A stretch of 64,000 nt of DNA from JAJFJD01 sp965228425. Its GTDB lineage: Bacteria > Pseudomonadota > Alphaproteobacteria > UBA8366. Location: NCBI GenBank assembly GCA_965228425.1, contig OZ245815.1:2294001-2358000 (forward strand), written 5' to 3'. The notes below the pieces were generated by a model. That model had not been told where the DNA came from, made no database searches, and saw only the letters and a program-made list of their open reading frames with translations. The stretch's first letter is position 1, and the number at the start of each line of letters is the position of its first letter. This document shows positions 33,357 through 42,091 of the stretch, piece by piece. A program made the translations under genes and the position numbers.

Positions 33357-35075
33357 ATGCATGAAACGGTGATTCGCGGCGGAACGATCGTCGACGGCGA
33401 CGGCGGGACACCCTATTCGGGCGATATTGCGATCGACGACGGGCGCATCGCCTCGGTCGGCGGCAAGGCCGGGCCGGGCCACCGGGAGATCGATGCCGAC
33501 GGCCTGTTGGTCGCGCCCGGATGGGTTGATGTCCATACACACTACGATGGGCAGGCGACCTGGGATCCGATACTCGCCCCGTCGTCCTGGCACGGGGTGA
33601 CGACGGCCATGTTCGGCAATTGCGGCGTCGGCTTCGCGCCGGTGCGCAGGGAGGATCATCAGGAACTCATCGATCTCATGGAAGCGATCGAGGAGATTCC
33701 CGGCACCGCATTGGCCGAGGGCGTCCGCTACGACTGGGAGAGTTTCCCGGAGTTTCTCGACGCGTTGGAGCGGCAGCCCCGCACGATCGACGTCGCGGCG
33801 CAGATCGCGCACAACCCGCTCCGCGTCTATGTCATGGGCGAACGGGCCATTCGGCGCGAACCGGCGACCGCCGAAGATATTGCAACCATGCGCGATCTGA
33901 CCGAGGAGGCCATGGCCGCCGGCGCATTCGGCTTCACGACGTCGCGCACCAACTCCCATAAGACGCTGACGGGCGATTTCGTCCCGGGCCGTTATTCAGA
34001 GGTCGATGAGTTGATCGGCATCGGGTCGTGCCTTGCCAAGTTCGAATATGGCGCGTTCGGGATGAACAGCGATTTCGACGACGAAGAAGGCGAGCTTGCC
34101 TGGGTCGCCGACCTCGCCCGGAAGACCGGCCGTCCCGTGTGGTTCCTCATCACGCACGGCGCGTATGATCCCGGCCGGTGGCGGCGGTTGCTCGATGGCA
34201 TCCACAAAGCGCGCGAGACGGGCGCGCCGGTGGCGGCGCAGGTTGCCTGCCGGCCGGTTGGCGTGTTGCTCGGTGTGGGTGCGACGCTGACCCCCTTCTC
34301 GGCGCGCGAGGCGTTCCAGGAATTGCGCGACCTTTCGCCCGAGGATCGGCTCGACCGTATGCGCGACCCTTCGGTCCGCGACCGTATTCTCAAATCGCCC
34401 CTATCGGACGCCGCGATGGCCCGGCTGTCGCCGTCGCGGGTGCGCGCGACGACCATGTGGGACCGGATGTATACCTTCGGTCCCGACGTGGACTACGAGC
34501 CGGCCGAGGACCGCTGCGTCGAAACAATCGCCTCGCGCAGCAACCGGACCGCCGAGGAAGTCGCCTATGACTACATCGTCGAGGGGCTGGACCGGTTTCT
34601 ATACTGTCCCGTTTCCAATTATGTGGATGGCAATCTCGATTCGACGCGCGAATTGTTGATGGATCCGGCGACGCTATCGGCCCTCAGCGATGGCGGCGCG
34701 CATTGCGGTTCGGTCGTCGATGCCAGTATGCCGACATATCTGCTGACCCATTGGGCACGCGACCGCAGCCGCGGCCCCCGTATTCCCCTGGAAACGGTAG
34801 TGAAGGCGCAGACGTCGGAGACGGCGGATTTCTTCGGCCTGTCCGACCGGGGGCGGCTTGCGCCGGGGCTTCGTGCAGACGTGAACGTCATCGACCACGC
34901 CGGTCTCACCATTCATGCGCCCCGCCTAGTGCAGGATTTACCGGCCGGCGGTCAGCGTTTGGTACAGGGGGTGGACGGCTACGCCGCCACCTTCGTTGCC
35001 GGCGAAGCGGTCTTCGAGAATGGCGAACACACGGGCGCCTTGCCCGGCCGTTTGGTCCGCGCCGGTCAAACCTGA
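33357..35075 (+). CDS. N-acyl-D-amino-acid deacylase-type amidohydrolase
   Basis: A 572-residue amidohydrolase of the D-aminoacylase/dihydroorotase-like superfamily (amidohydro_3). The metal motif HTHYDGQ follows APGWVDV near residue 55, the N-terminal beta sandwich begins ETVIRGGTIVDGDGG, and the C-terminal part has LSDGGAHCG and the usual SETADFFGLSDRGRLAPGLRADV block. Such enzymes remove acyl groups from D-amino acids or hydrolyse related amides. No secretion signal is seen. The ATG at 33357 follows GGGAG. It converges on the tRNA-Thr gene. Confidence 0.87.
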   Translation: MHETVIRGGTIVDGDGGTPYSGDIAIDDGRIASVGGKAGPGHREIDADGLLVAPGWVDVHTHYDGQATWDPILAPSSWHGVTTAMFGNCGVGFAPVRREDHQELIDLMEAIEEIPGTALAEGVRYDWESFPEFLDALERQPRTIDVAAQIAHNPLRVYVMGERAIRREPATAEDIATMRDLTEEAMAAGAFGFTTSRTNSHKTLTGDFVPGRYSEVDELIGIGSCLAKFEYGAFGMNSDFDDEEGELAWVADLARKTGRPVWFLITHGAYDPGRWRRLLDGIHKARETGAPVAAQVACRPVGVLLGVGATLTPFSAREAFQELRDLSPEDRLDRMRDPSVRDRILKSPLSDAAMARLSPSRVRATTMWDRMYTFGPDVDYEPAEDRCVETIASRSNRTAEEVAYDYIVEGLDRFLYCPVSNYVDGNLDSTRELLMDPATLSALSDGGAHCGSVVDASMPTYLLTHWARDRSRGPRIPLETVVKAQTSETADFFGLSDRGRLAPGLRADVNVIDHAGLTIHAPRLVQDLPAGGQRLVQGVDGYAATFVAGEAVFENGEHTGALPGRLVRAGQT

Positions 35076-35113
35076 CCCGTCGTCATCTAGAATTTGATTC
35101 GCGGATTGAGGAA

Positions 35114-35189
35114 TGGTGCCCGCGGAGAGACTCGAACTCCCGACCTGAGGTTTACAAAACCCCTGCTCTACCAACTGAGCTACACGGGC
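35114..35189 (-). tRNA. tRNA-Thr (UGU)
   Basis: A 76-nt cloverleaf on the minus strand with encoded CCA (35116-35114). The acceptor stem GCCCGTG pairs with CGCGGGC (one G-U), the D arm is GCTC/GAGC, the anticodon loop TTTGTAA carries TGT, and the T loop is TTCGAGT. It reads ACA and ACG/ACU by wobble. It lies beyond the threonine synthase gene on the same strand. In E. coli the matching gene heads the thrU-tyrU-glyT-thrT-tufB array. Confidence 0.93.
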
Positions 35190-35295
35190 ACTGGCATCGA
35201 TTTTATCGGGCCATCCTCTACTCCGGCGGCCCCGGCCTGTCCAGCCCTTCATGGGCCCCCGAACCAGATTGCCGGCACACTAGGGCGGCAGGGTT

Positions 35296-36543
35296 TTAGA
35301 GAGTCTTAAAATCGATTGCGGCGTGCCGGTCCAGATGCCGGGTCATCGGCGGCATTTCCGACTTCAGGCCGCTGGCGCAGTTGAACAGGACGACGCGGTC
35401 CTTGGGATCGACGCGGCCGCGCTTCAGTTCCTGGCGATAGGCGACGAAACAGGCGGTGCCTTCCGGGCCCAGATGCACGCCGTCTTCCCGCGCTACCTCG
35501 AGCCGGGCCTCGGCGACCTCGTCGTCGTCGACCGCCGACCCGAACCCGCCGCTGTCGCGCATCACCTGAAGGCATAGGAAATCGCCGAAGGGTTTGGGGA
35601 CACGCACACCGTGCAGGTCGGTCGTCACCGGATCCCAGGGTTCGATGACCTCGCTATGGCCTTCGTCGAAAGCTTTCACCAAGGGGCCGCAGCGGGTGGA
35701 TTGGACGGCAACCATTCGGGGCCGTTTGTCGCCGATCAGGCCGAGGGCCGCCAGTTCCTCGAACGCCTTCCACATGCCGATCAGGCCGGTCCCGCCGCCG
35801 GTCGGGTAGAAGATCACGTCGGGCACGTCCCAGCCGAGTTGCTCGGCGATTTCCAAGCCCATCGTCTTCTTGCCTTCGATGCGGTACGGCTCTTTCAGGG
35901 TCGAGACGTCGTACCAGCCCATCTCCTCGGTTCCGGCGGCCACGATGGCGCCGCAATGGTTGATCAGGCCGTTGACCCGCCAGGTCTTGGCGCCCTGCAG
36001 CGCGATCTCGCGGACGGTGACCTCCGGCGCGTCCTCCGGGCAGAAAACATAGGTCTCGATCCCGGCGCGGCCGCAATAGGCGGCAAGCGCGGCGCCCGCG
36101 TTCCCGGCGGTCGGCATGGCGGCCCGCGTCACGCCGAAGGACTTCAGCATAGCGACGGCGACCCCCAGCCCGCGCGCCTTGAAGCTGCCGGTCGGCATGC
36201 GCCCCTCGTCCTTGACCAGGATTTCGCCGCCGCCGAGTTTTCCGGCCATGCCGGGCAGGGGGATCAACGGCGTCATCGGTTCGCCTAGGCTTACGATGTC
36301 GCTGGCGCTGCGCATCGGCAGCAGTTCCCGGTAGCGCCACATCTCCGCTGGCCGGCTTGCCAGCCGCTCCTTCGTCAGGCGCGGCTTCACCGCATCCAGG
36401 TCGTATCGCACCAGCAGCGGTTTCCCCGCCCGCGAGAATGTCTGAAGGGTATCGGCGTCATGCTTTTCCCCGGTAGCGCTGCATTCCAGATGGGTGACGT
36501 AGCATTTGTCGTCGGTATCGGCGGCAGACATGGCATTACTCAT
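35296..36543 (-). CDS. thrC: Threonine synthase (PLP-dependent)
   Basis: A 415-residue fold-type II PLP enzyme. The N-terminal segment has the short Cys-rich CYVTHLECSATG seen in one threonine-synthase branch. The PLP lysine lies in GSFKARGLG, with PTAGNAGAALAAYCGRAG and the PLP-phosphate loop TGGGTGLIGMW. It converts O-phosphohomoserine to threonine, though other PLP lyases in the family cannot be ruled out, so the symbol is provisional. The start at 36543 overlaps the rlmB stop as ATGA. The frame is open far upstream to 37383, but that is a shadow of rlmB, not a fusion. Confidence 0.8.
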   Translation of the reverse strand: MSNAMSAADTDDKCYVTHLECSATGEKHDADTLQTFSRAGKPLLVRYDLDAVKPRLTKERLASRPAEMWRYRELLPMRSASDIVSLGEPMTPLIPLPGMAGKLGGGEILVKDEGRMPTGSFKARGLGVAVAMLKSFGVTRAAMPTAGNAGAALAAYCGRAGIETYVFCPEDAPEVTVREIALQGAKTWRVNGLINHCGAIVAAGTEEMGWYDVSTLKEPYRIEGKKTMGLEIAEQLGWDVPDVIFYPTGGGTGLIGMWKAFEELAALGLIGDKRPRMVAVQSTRCGPLVKAFDEGHSEVIEPWDPVTTDLHGVRVPKPFGDFLCLQVMRDSGGFGSAVDDDEVAEARLEVAREDGVHLGPEGTACFVAYRQELKRGRVDPKDRVVLFNCASGLKSEMPPMTRHLDRHAAIDFKTL

Positions 36544-37328
36544 GGGTTTAGGCGGACGGACAGGGCATAAAGAGCGACGGCGGCGGCGGCCGAGACGTTG
36601 AGGCTGGGGATCGGGCCGGTCATGGGCAGCCGCAACAGAAGATCGCAGCGCTCCGCGGTCAAGCGCCGCAGGCCCGCCCCTTCCGCGCCGAGGACGAGAA
36701 CCAGTTTCCCGTCGATCGTCGTGTCGGCAATCGAGGTCTCGGCCTCCGCGTCCAGCCCGAGAATCCAGAAATCCGCCTGTTTGAGGGTCTTCAAGCTGCG
36801 GTCCAAATTCGTCACCGTGACCAGGGGCACATGTTCCAGCGCGCCGCTCGCCGCCTTGGCAAGGGCGCCGGTCACCGGCGGAGCGTGCCGTTGCGGCATG
36901 ATCAGGGCCTGTGCGCCGAAGGCCGCCGCGCTGCGCAGGATGGCGCCGACATTCTGGGGATCGGTTACCTGGTCCAGCACGAGAATCAAACCGGAGTCGG
37001 AGACCGAGGCTGCCACATCCTCCAGGGCGAGTGCGGGGAGGGGCGAGGCCTGCAGCGCGATCCCTTGATGCACCGCGCCCTCCGGCACCAGCGATTCGAT
37101 CATCCCACGCTCGGCGAATTCCGGCTTGGCCTCCGGGCATTCGGCCCGAAGCCGCTCCGCCGCTTGGGGCGTCGCGAGAAGCCGCGTGGCCTGGCGGGCC
37201 GGGTTCTTGAAGGCCGCGGCAACCGCGTGGTGGCCGTAAAGCCAATGCCGGGTCGCGTCTTCCCGGGAACCGCGGCGGCGCTTTGCCGCCTGTGGTCGCT
37301 TTCCGCGCCCTGCCTTGATTTTTGCCAT
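36540..37328 (-). CDS. rlmB: 23S rRNA (guanosine-2'-O-)-methyltransferase RlmB (SPOUT/TrmH family)
   Basis: A 262-residue TrmH/SpoU-type enzyme. A Lys/Arg-rich start leads to HWLYGHHAVAAAFKNP, the substrate-binding L30e-like domain. The trefoil-knot SAM site is visible as LVLDQVTDPQNVGAILRSA, LVLGAEGAGLRRL and PSLNVSAAAAVALYAL. RlmB methylates the ribose of G2251 in 23S rRNA. It is the gene commonly found upstream of tRNA-Tyr in alphaproteobacteria. Threonine synthase follows with a 4-bp overlap. Confidence 0.88.
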   Translation of the reverse strand: MAKIKAGRGKRPQAAKRRRGSREDATRHWLYGHHAVAAAFKNPARQATRLLATPQAAERLRAECPEAKPEFAERGMIESLVPEGAVHQGIALQASPLPALALEDVAASVSDSGLILVLDQVTDPQNVGAILRSAAAFGAQALIMPQRHAPPVTGALAKAASGALEHVPLVTVTNLDRSLKTLKQADFWILGLDAEAETSIADTTIDGKLVLVLGAEGAGLRRLTAERCDLLLRLPMTGPIPSLNVSAAAAVALYALSVRLNP

Positions 37329-37440
37329 GACCGACCTTACTATTTCTTAAGTCACAGATACGCAACTCGCGCGTCGACGCCAATTCGGTGAAAGATGCGG
37401 GGGCGGCGTCTTTTGTGCTACTCGGATTGCGGTTTGGGCG

Positions 37441-37468
37441 TTGACAATCAGTGGTAAATCACGATTAT
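37441..37468 (+). promoter_or_regulatory. Promoter for the tRNA-Tyr/tRNA-Gly/tuf transcript
   Basis: TTGACA at 37441-37446 is a perfect -35, followed after 16 bp by GATTAT (37463-37468; 4/6 to consensus). Transcription would start near 37475, about 30 nt before tRNA-Tyr. Position and spacing suit a strong stable-RNA promoter. Confidence 0.6.
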
Positions 37469-37504
37469 GCGCACTCCGCCGTCGCGGTGAAAACGCGCGG
37501 GGCC

Positions 37505-37589
37505 GGAGGGGTGCCTGAGTGGTTAAAAGGGACGGGCTGTAAACCCGTTGGCTATGCCTACGTTGGTTCGAATCCAACCCCCTCCACCA
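37505..37589 (+). tRNA. tRNA-Tyr (GUA)
   Basis: An 85-nt class II tRNA with a long variable arm and encoded CCA at 37587-37589. The acceptor stem GGAGGGG pairs with CCCCTCC, the anticodon loop CTGTAAA carries GTA, and the T arm is GGTTCGAATCC-like. It is first in the rightward tRNA-tuf transcript. Confidence 0.95.
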
Positions 37590-37678
37590 CTGGTCCGGCG
37601 GGCGTGTTTTGATTGGGCGAGATTGGACAGCAAATCCGGTGAATGAGGCAAAGAGGTAGCGGGTCCGAATCGAGATGG

Positions 37679-37754
37679 GCGGACGTCGTATAATGGCTTA
37701 TTACCCCAGCCTTCCAAGCTGGAGATGCGGGTTCGATTCCCGCCGTCCGCTCCA
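37679..37754 (+). tRNA. tRNA-Gly (UCC)
   Basis: A 76-nt tRNA with acceptor GCGGACG/CGTCCGC and encoded CCA at 37752-37754. The anticodon stem-loop CCAGC-CTTCCAA-GCTGG carries TCC. It lies 89 bp after tRNA-Tyr and 128 bp before tuf, in the same order as E. coli tyrU-glyT-tufB. Confidence 0.95.
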
Positions 37755-37882
37755 ATTTGCGCGTACGGCATGCGCGATGGGCTGAAGAATTAGAGAGTGA
37801 CATTATATATAGGGCGGCCGCGACGCGCGCCCATCGGAAATACGGAAACATCCGCAGGCTAACCAGTAGAAAGAACGAGGCA

Positions 37883-39073
37883 ATGTCGAAAGAGAAGTTT
37901 GAGCGAACGAAGCCGCATTGCAACATTGGCACGATTGGTCATGTTGACCATGGGAAGACGACGCTGACGGCGGCGATCACGAAGGTGCTTGCGGAAGGCG
38001 GCGGCGCCGATTTCACGGATTACGCCGAGATCGACAAGGCTCCTGAGGAGAAGGAGCGTGGGATTACGATCAACACGGCGCATGTGGAGTATGAGACGGG
38101 TAACCGTCACTACGCGCATGTCGATTGCCCGGGTCATGCGGACTACGTGAAGAACATGATCACGGGTGCGGCGCAGATGGACGGTGCGATCCTTGTGGTG
38201 AACGCGGCGGACGGTCCGATGCCGCAGACGCGGGAGCATATCCTGTTGGCGCGCCAGGTCGGCGTTCCGGCGATCGTTGTGTACCTGAACAAGGTTGACC
38301 AGGTCGACGACGAGGAGCTTCTGGAGCTTGTGGAGCTCGAGGTTCGGGAGCTTCTGTCTTCGTACGACTTCCCGGGCGACGACATTCCGATCGTGAAGGG
38401 GTCGGCGCTCGCGGCGCTCGAGAGCCGTGATCCTGAGATCGGGGCGAACACGATCAACGAATTGATGGAACAGGTCGATGCGTATATCCCGCAGCCTGAC
38501 CGTCCGAAGGACCTGCCGTTCCTGATGCCGATCGAGGACGTGTTCTCGATCTCCGGGCGTGGGACGGTTGTTACGGGCCGGGTTGAGCGGGGCGTCGTGA
38601 ACGTGGGCGACGAGATCGAGATCGTGGGCATCCGGGAGACGTCGAAGACGGTGTGCACGGGCGTCGAGATGTTCCGGAAGCTGTTGGACCAGGGCGAGGC
38701 GGGCGACAACATCGGCGCGCTGCTTCGGGGTATCGACCGCGAAGGTGTCGAGCGCGGCCAGGTTCTGGCGGCGCCGGGGTCGATCACGCCGCACACGAAG
38801 TTCAAGTGCGAGTGCTACATCCTGACGAAGGAAGAGGGCGGCCGTCATACGCCGTTCTTCTCGAACTACCGTCCGCAGTTCTACTTCCGGACGACGGACG
38901 TTACGGGTTCGGTTGTTCTTCCGGACGGGACGGAGATGGTGATGCCGGGTGACAACATCTCGATGGAAGTGTCGTTGATCGTGCCGATTGCGATGGACGA
39001 CGGGCTTCGTTTCGCGATCCGTGAAGGCGGCAAGACCGTCGGCGCGGGTGTCGTCACCTCGATCATCGAATAA
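37883..39073 (+). CDS. tuf: Elongation factor Tu, copy 1
   Basis: A 396-residue EF-Tu that carries aminoacyl-tRNA to the ribosome. G motifs are visible: GHVDHGKTTL, DCPGHADY and NKVDQVD. The ATG at 37883 follows GAGG; the frame is open upstream to 37757 but that part is leader. It is identical in protein sequence to the second copy at 54603; the DNA differs at only five synonymous bases. The upstream leader is AT-rich (ATTATATATAGG near 37803) and might hold another promoter. Confidence 0.97.
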   Translation: MSKEKFERTKPHCNIGTIGHVDHGKTTLTAAITKVLAEGGGADFTDYAEIDKAPEEKERGITINTAHVEYETGNRHYAHVDCPGHADYVKNMITGAAQMDGAILVVNAADGPMPQTREHILLARQVGVPAIVVYLNKVDQVDDEELLELVELEVRELLSSYDFPGDDIPIVKGSALAALESRDPEIGANTINELMEQVDAYIPQPDRPKDLPFLMPIEDVFSISGRGTVVTGRVERGVVNVGDEIEIVGIRETSKTVCTGVEMFRKLLDQGEAGDNIGALLRGIDREGVERGQVLAAPGSITPHTKFKCECYILTKEEGGRHTPFFSNYRPQFYFRTTDVTGSVVLPDGTEMVMPGDNISMEVSLIVPIAMDDGLRFAIREGGKTVGAGVVTSIIE

Positions 39074-39119
39074 GGATCGAACAAGGAGTGAGGCCGGGCT
39101 TCCGGCAGCATGTGTTCTT

Positions 39120-39195
39120 AGGAGTGTAGCTCAATTGGTAGAGCGTCGGTCTCCAAAACCGAAGGTTGCGGGTTCGAGTCCCTCCACTCCTGCCA
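39120..39195 (+). tRNA. tRNA-Trp (CCA)
   Basis: A 76-nt tRNA with acceptor AGGAGTG/CACTCCT and encoded CCA at 39193-39195. The anticodon stem-loop TCGGT-CTCCAAA-ACCGA carries CCA. It lies 46 bp after tuf; that spacer holds a small GCCGG/CCGGC hairpin (39093-39106). Confidence 0.95.
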
Positions 39196-39258
39196 GATTG
39201 AGCCGGCCGTCTTCTTTAGGCGGCCATAAACCAGGATAGACGGGACAGTATCATCGCC

Positions 39259-39456
39259 ATGGCAAAGACCAGCCCCGCCCAATTCATCCGCGAAGTGCGC
39301 CAGGAAACCAATAAGGTGACCTGGCCGACGCGCAAGGAGACCGGGATCACCACGATCATGGTGTTCCTGATGGTTTTCGTCGCCGCGATCTTCTTCTTCC
39401 TGGTGGACAATGTGGCGTCGGGCGCGATCCAGCTCATCCTCGGGATCGGAGGCTAG
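39259..39456 (+). CDS. secE: Preprotein translocase subunit SecE
   Basis: A 65-residue SecE of the short, single-helix kind. The amphipathic FIREVRQETNKVTWPTRKE segment is the family signature, and one membrane helix follows (about 33-60). It clamps SecY in the inner-membrane translocon. The 63-bp gap after tRNA-Trp contains no other gene. Confidence 0.95.
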   Translation: MAKTSPAQFIREVRQETNKVTWPTRKETGITTIMVFLMVFVAAIFFFLVDNVASGAIQLILGIGG

Positions 39457-39459
39457 GGC

Positions 39460-39990
39460 ATGGCGCATCGCTGGTATGTGGTTCACGTGTATTCCGGGTT
39501 CGAACGGAAGGTCGCGCAGTCGATCAAGGAGCAGGCGATCCAGAAGGGGCTGGACGAGGATATCGAAGAGGTCCTGGTGCCGACCGAGGAAGTAATTGAA
39601 ATGCGCCGCGGCTCGAAGGTCAGCGCGGAGCGAAAATTCTTCCCCGGCTATGTCATGGTGAAGATGAACATGAGCGACGAGAGCTGGCATCTCGTCAAGG
39701 ACACGGCGAAAGTGACCGGGTTTCTGGGTGCCGGCGGCCGGCCGTCGCCGATTAGCAACTCCGAAGCGGAGCGCCTGCTGCATCAGATCAAGGAAGGCGT
39801 CGAGCGGCCCAAGCCCTCCGTCACGTTCGAGATCGGCGAGCAGGTGAAGGTTTCGGACGGTCCGTTCGCCTCGTTCAACGGCAATGTGGAAGAGGTCGAC
39901 GAAGAGAAAGCGCGCCTGAAGGTTTCGGTTTCGATCTTTGGCCGGTCGACGCCGGTGGAACTGGAATACAGCCAGGTTGAGAAATTATAG
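39460..39990 (+). CDS. nusG: Transcription termination/antitermination factor NusG
   Basis: A 176-residue NusG with an N-terminal NGN domain (RWYVVHVYSGFERKVAQSI) and a C-terminal KOW domain (GEQVKVSDGPFASFNG). It binds RNA polymerase, reduces pausing and links Rho or ribosomes to the elongation complex. It starts 3 bp after secE, the universal arrangement. Confidence 0.96.
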   Translation: MAHRWYVVHVYSGFERKVAQSIKEQAIQKGLDEDIEEVLVPTEEVIEMRRGSKVSAERKFFPGYVMVKMNMSDESWHLVKDTAKVTGFLGAGGRPSPISNSEAERLLHQIKEGVERPKPSVTFEIGEQVKVSDGPFASFNGNVEEVDEEKARLKVSVSIFGRSTPVELEYSQVEKL

Positions 39991-40083
39991 CGCCGACGGT
40001 TGCCGGCGTTGCATCGTGCGGGAGGTCAACCTCCGAAGTCCATGGGGGACCGTACCGCGCAGTCCGTAGAAAGGGACAAATAA

Positions 40084-40512
40084 ATGGCGAAGAAGATCGA
40101 GGGCTATATCAAGCTCGAAATTCCGGCGGGGCAGGCCAACCCTTCGCCGCCGGTCGGGCCGGCCCTGGGCCAACGGGGCCTGAACATCATGGAATTCTGT
40201 AAGGCGTTCAACGCGGCGACCCAGAACGTGGAGCAGGGGATGCCGATCCCGGTGATCATCACCGCCTACGCGGATCGGACGTTTTCCTTCATCTCCAAGA
40301 CGCCGCCGGCGAGCTATCTGCTGCGCAAGGCCGCGCGTCTCGACAAAGGGTCGGGCGAACCGGGCCGCGAGGTGGCCGGGCAGGTCACGCGCGCGCAGGT
40401 CAAGGAAATTGCCGAGACCAAAATGCCGGATTTGAATGCCAACGATATCGATGCGGCGATGAAGATCATCGAAGGCTCCGCGCGGTCGATGGGTCTAGAG
40501 GTGGTGGGGTAA
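40084..40512 (+). CDS. rplK: Ribosomal protein L11
   Basis: A 142-residue L11 with the conserved LEIPAGQANPSPPVGPALG start and the C-terminal rRNA-binding part (ANDIDAAMKIIEGSARSMG). It shapes the GTPase-associated centre with L10 and L7/L12. A 93-bp spacer separates it from nusG; the ribosomal block proper begins here. Confidence 0.97.
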   Translation: MAKKIEGYIKLEIPAGQANPSPPVGPALGQRGLNIMEFCKAFNAATQNVEQGMPIPVIITAYADRTFSFISKTPPASYLLRKAARLDKGSGEPGREVAGQVTRAQVKEIAETKMPDLNANDIDAAMKIIEGSARSMGLEVVG

Positions 40513-40517
40513 TCGAT

Positions 40518-41219
40518 ATGCCGAAACTTGGAAAAAGAATGCGGGCGGCCCAGGAAAAGGTTGATGCCGAAACGAGCTACGAGATCGACGAGGGCGTCAA
40601 GCTGGTCAAGGAGTTCGCCGTGGCGAAGTTCGACGAGACCGTGGAAATCTCGATGAATCTGGGCATCGACACCCGGCATGCCGACCAGCAGGTCCGAGGC
40701 GTCGTGCAGCTTCCGCACGGCACCGGCAAGTCGCTGCGGGTGGCTGTTTTCGCGAAGGACGACAAGGCCGAAGAGGCTAAATCGGCCGGCGCCGACGTGG
40801 TTGGTGCGGAAGACCTTGCAGAACAGGTACAGAACGGGCAAATTGACTTCGATCGTGTGGTTGCGACACCAGACATGATGGCAGTGGTCGGGCGGCTAGG
40901 GAAAATCCTGGGGCCGCGCGGCCTGATGCCGAATCCGAAATTGGGCTCGGTCACGCCGAATGTCGGTGAAGCGGTTAAGGCGGCGAAAGGCGGCGAAGTA
41001 CAGTTTCGCGCACAGAAAGAAGGCATCGTCCATGCCGGCATCGGGAAGGCCAGTTTCCCGGAGGCGGCGTTGGCCGAAAACGTGCGCGCGTTCGTCAACG
41101 CGATCAGCAAGGCCAAGCCCTCGGGCGCGAAAGGCACCTACATCAAGAAGGTGGCGATCAGCTCGACGATGGGGCCTGGCGTGAAGTTGGATATTTCCGG
41201 CGCGGGCAGCGCTGGGTGA
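40518..41219 (+). CDS. rplA: Ribosomal protein L1
   Basis: A 233-residue L1, full length, with the GKILGPRGLMPNPKLGSVTPN signature region. L1 forms the stalk at the E site and in many bacteria represses its own rplKA message. It begins 5 bp after rplK. A strong hairpin starts 5 bp after its stop. Confidence 0.97.
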   Translation: MPKLGKRMRAAQEKVDAETSYEIDEGVKLVKEFAVAKFDETVEISMNLGIDTRHADQQVRGVVQLPHGTGKSLRVAVFAKDDKAEEAKSAGADVVGAEDLAEQVQNGQIDFDRVVATPDMMAVVGRLGKILGPRGLMPNPKLGSVTPNVGEAVKAAKGGEVQFRAQKEGIVHAGIGKASFPEAALAENVRAFVNAISKAKPSGAKGTYIKKVAISSTMGPGVKLDISGAGSAG

Positions 41220-41524
41220 GTTTCCGTTTCCGGGTTTCGGCCCGGAAGCGGTTCGATGAGGGGGTGGTTCGCCATTGCTCTCATCACCTGTCCGAGACTG
41301 CGGGTGCACTGGGCAAGTAAAACAGCCCAGGGCTTAAACGGGAAACCGGCCGGTAATAGACGGGGGTACAGGACATGGCCGGCAGTGCCGGAAAGTGGCT
41401 TGAGCCTCTGGGGCAGGATCCGTCGGACATCCAAAGCGGCACGTTGCCGGGGCGGGTGTTCAGGTGCAACCGACATCAGGCTGCCGAATGAACGGCGGTC
41501 TACAGTCAAGCATCGGAGAAATCA
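41220..41524 (+). promoter_or_regulatory. rplA-rplJ spacer, probable L10 leader with hairpin
   Basis: The 305-bp spacer has no convincing gene. Directly after rplA an 11-bp stem (41224-41234 with 41241-41251, one T-G pair, loop TTTCGG) forms; it lacks a U-run. The remaining 270 nt is GC-rich and can fold repeatedly, as expected for the L10 leader where the L10-L7/L12 complex represses rplJL translation. I could not place the kink-turn, nor see a consensus promoter, so the L10-leader label rests mainly on position. Confidence 0.5.
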
Positions 41525-42037
41525 GTGGACCGAGCAAAAAAACAGGAGCTGGTCGCTGAACTGCAAGAGACCTTCGAGTCCAACAATCTCGTGGTGGTGA
41601 CCCAACAGTCGGGTCTTACCGTTTCCGAGGTGTCGGAGCTCCGGAAGCAGATGCGTGAAGCGGGTGCCTCGTTCAAAGTGACGAAGAACCGGCTTGCGAA
41701 GATCGCGCTGAAGGGGACGAAGTTCGAAGACCTTTCGGACCATTTTACCGGGCCGACGGCGGTTGCCGCTTCGGAAGATCCGGTAGCGGCCGCAAAGGTT
41801 GCTGTGGAGTTCGCCAATAAGAACGAGAAGCTGCAAATCATTTGCGGTTCTCTCGAGACCGAGGCTTTGGATGCCGACGCCATCAAGGCGCTGGCGAAGC
41901 TTCCGTCGCTCGACGAACTGCGCGGCAAGATTGTCGGACTAATCCAGGCCCCGGCAACCAAGGTTGCGGGTGTGCTGCAGGCGCCGAGCGGACAGCTCGC
42001 GCGTGTGTTTGGCGCATACGGCAGCTCGGACGGTTGA
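41525..42037 (+). CDS. rplJ: Ribosomal protein L10
   Basis: A 170-residue L10 beginning at a GTG after GGAG. The N-terminal part binds 23S rRNA; the C-terminal helix carries L7/L12 dimers. Typical segments are NNLVVVTQQSGLTVSEVSELR and FKVTKNRLAKIAL. It is expected to be autoregulated at the leader upstream. Confidence 0.96.
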   Translation: MDRAKKQELVAELQETFESNNLVVVTQQSGLTVSEVSELRKQMREAGASFKVTKNRLAKIALKGTKFEDLSDHFTGPTAVAASEDPVAAAKVAVEFANKNEKLQIICGSLETEALDADAIKALAKLPSLDELRGKIVGLIQAPATKVAGVLQAPSGQLARVFGAYGSSDG

Positions 42038-42091
42038 TTGCAGAATTGTGAACCAGAGTATCAAAGTTTAAGCCTAGGAGATTGAGTAACA

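Noticed and set aside
35296..37383. A 695-codon ORF that looks like an rRNA methyltransferase region fused to threonine synthase
   Set aside because: The first half is the out-of-frame shadow of rlmB, which reads well in its own frame; threonine synthase starts at 36543 with an ATGA overlap.
41256..41600. 114-codon ORF in the rplA-rplJ spacer
   Set aside because: It overlaps rplJ out of frame, has Arg/Trp-rich composition and no ribosome site; likely chance.
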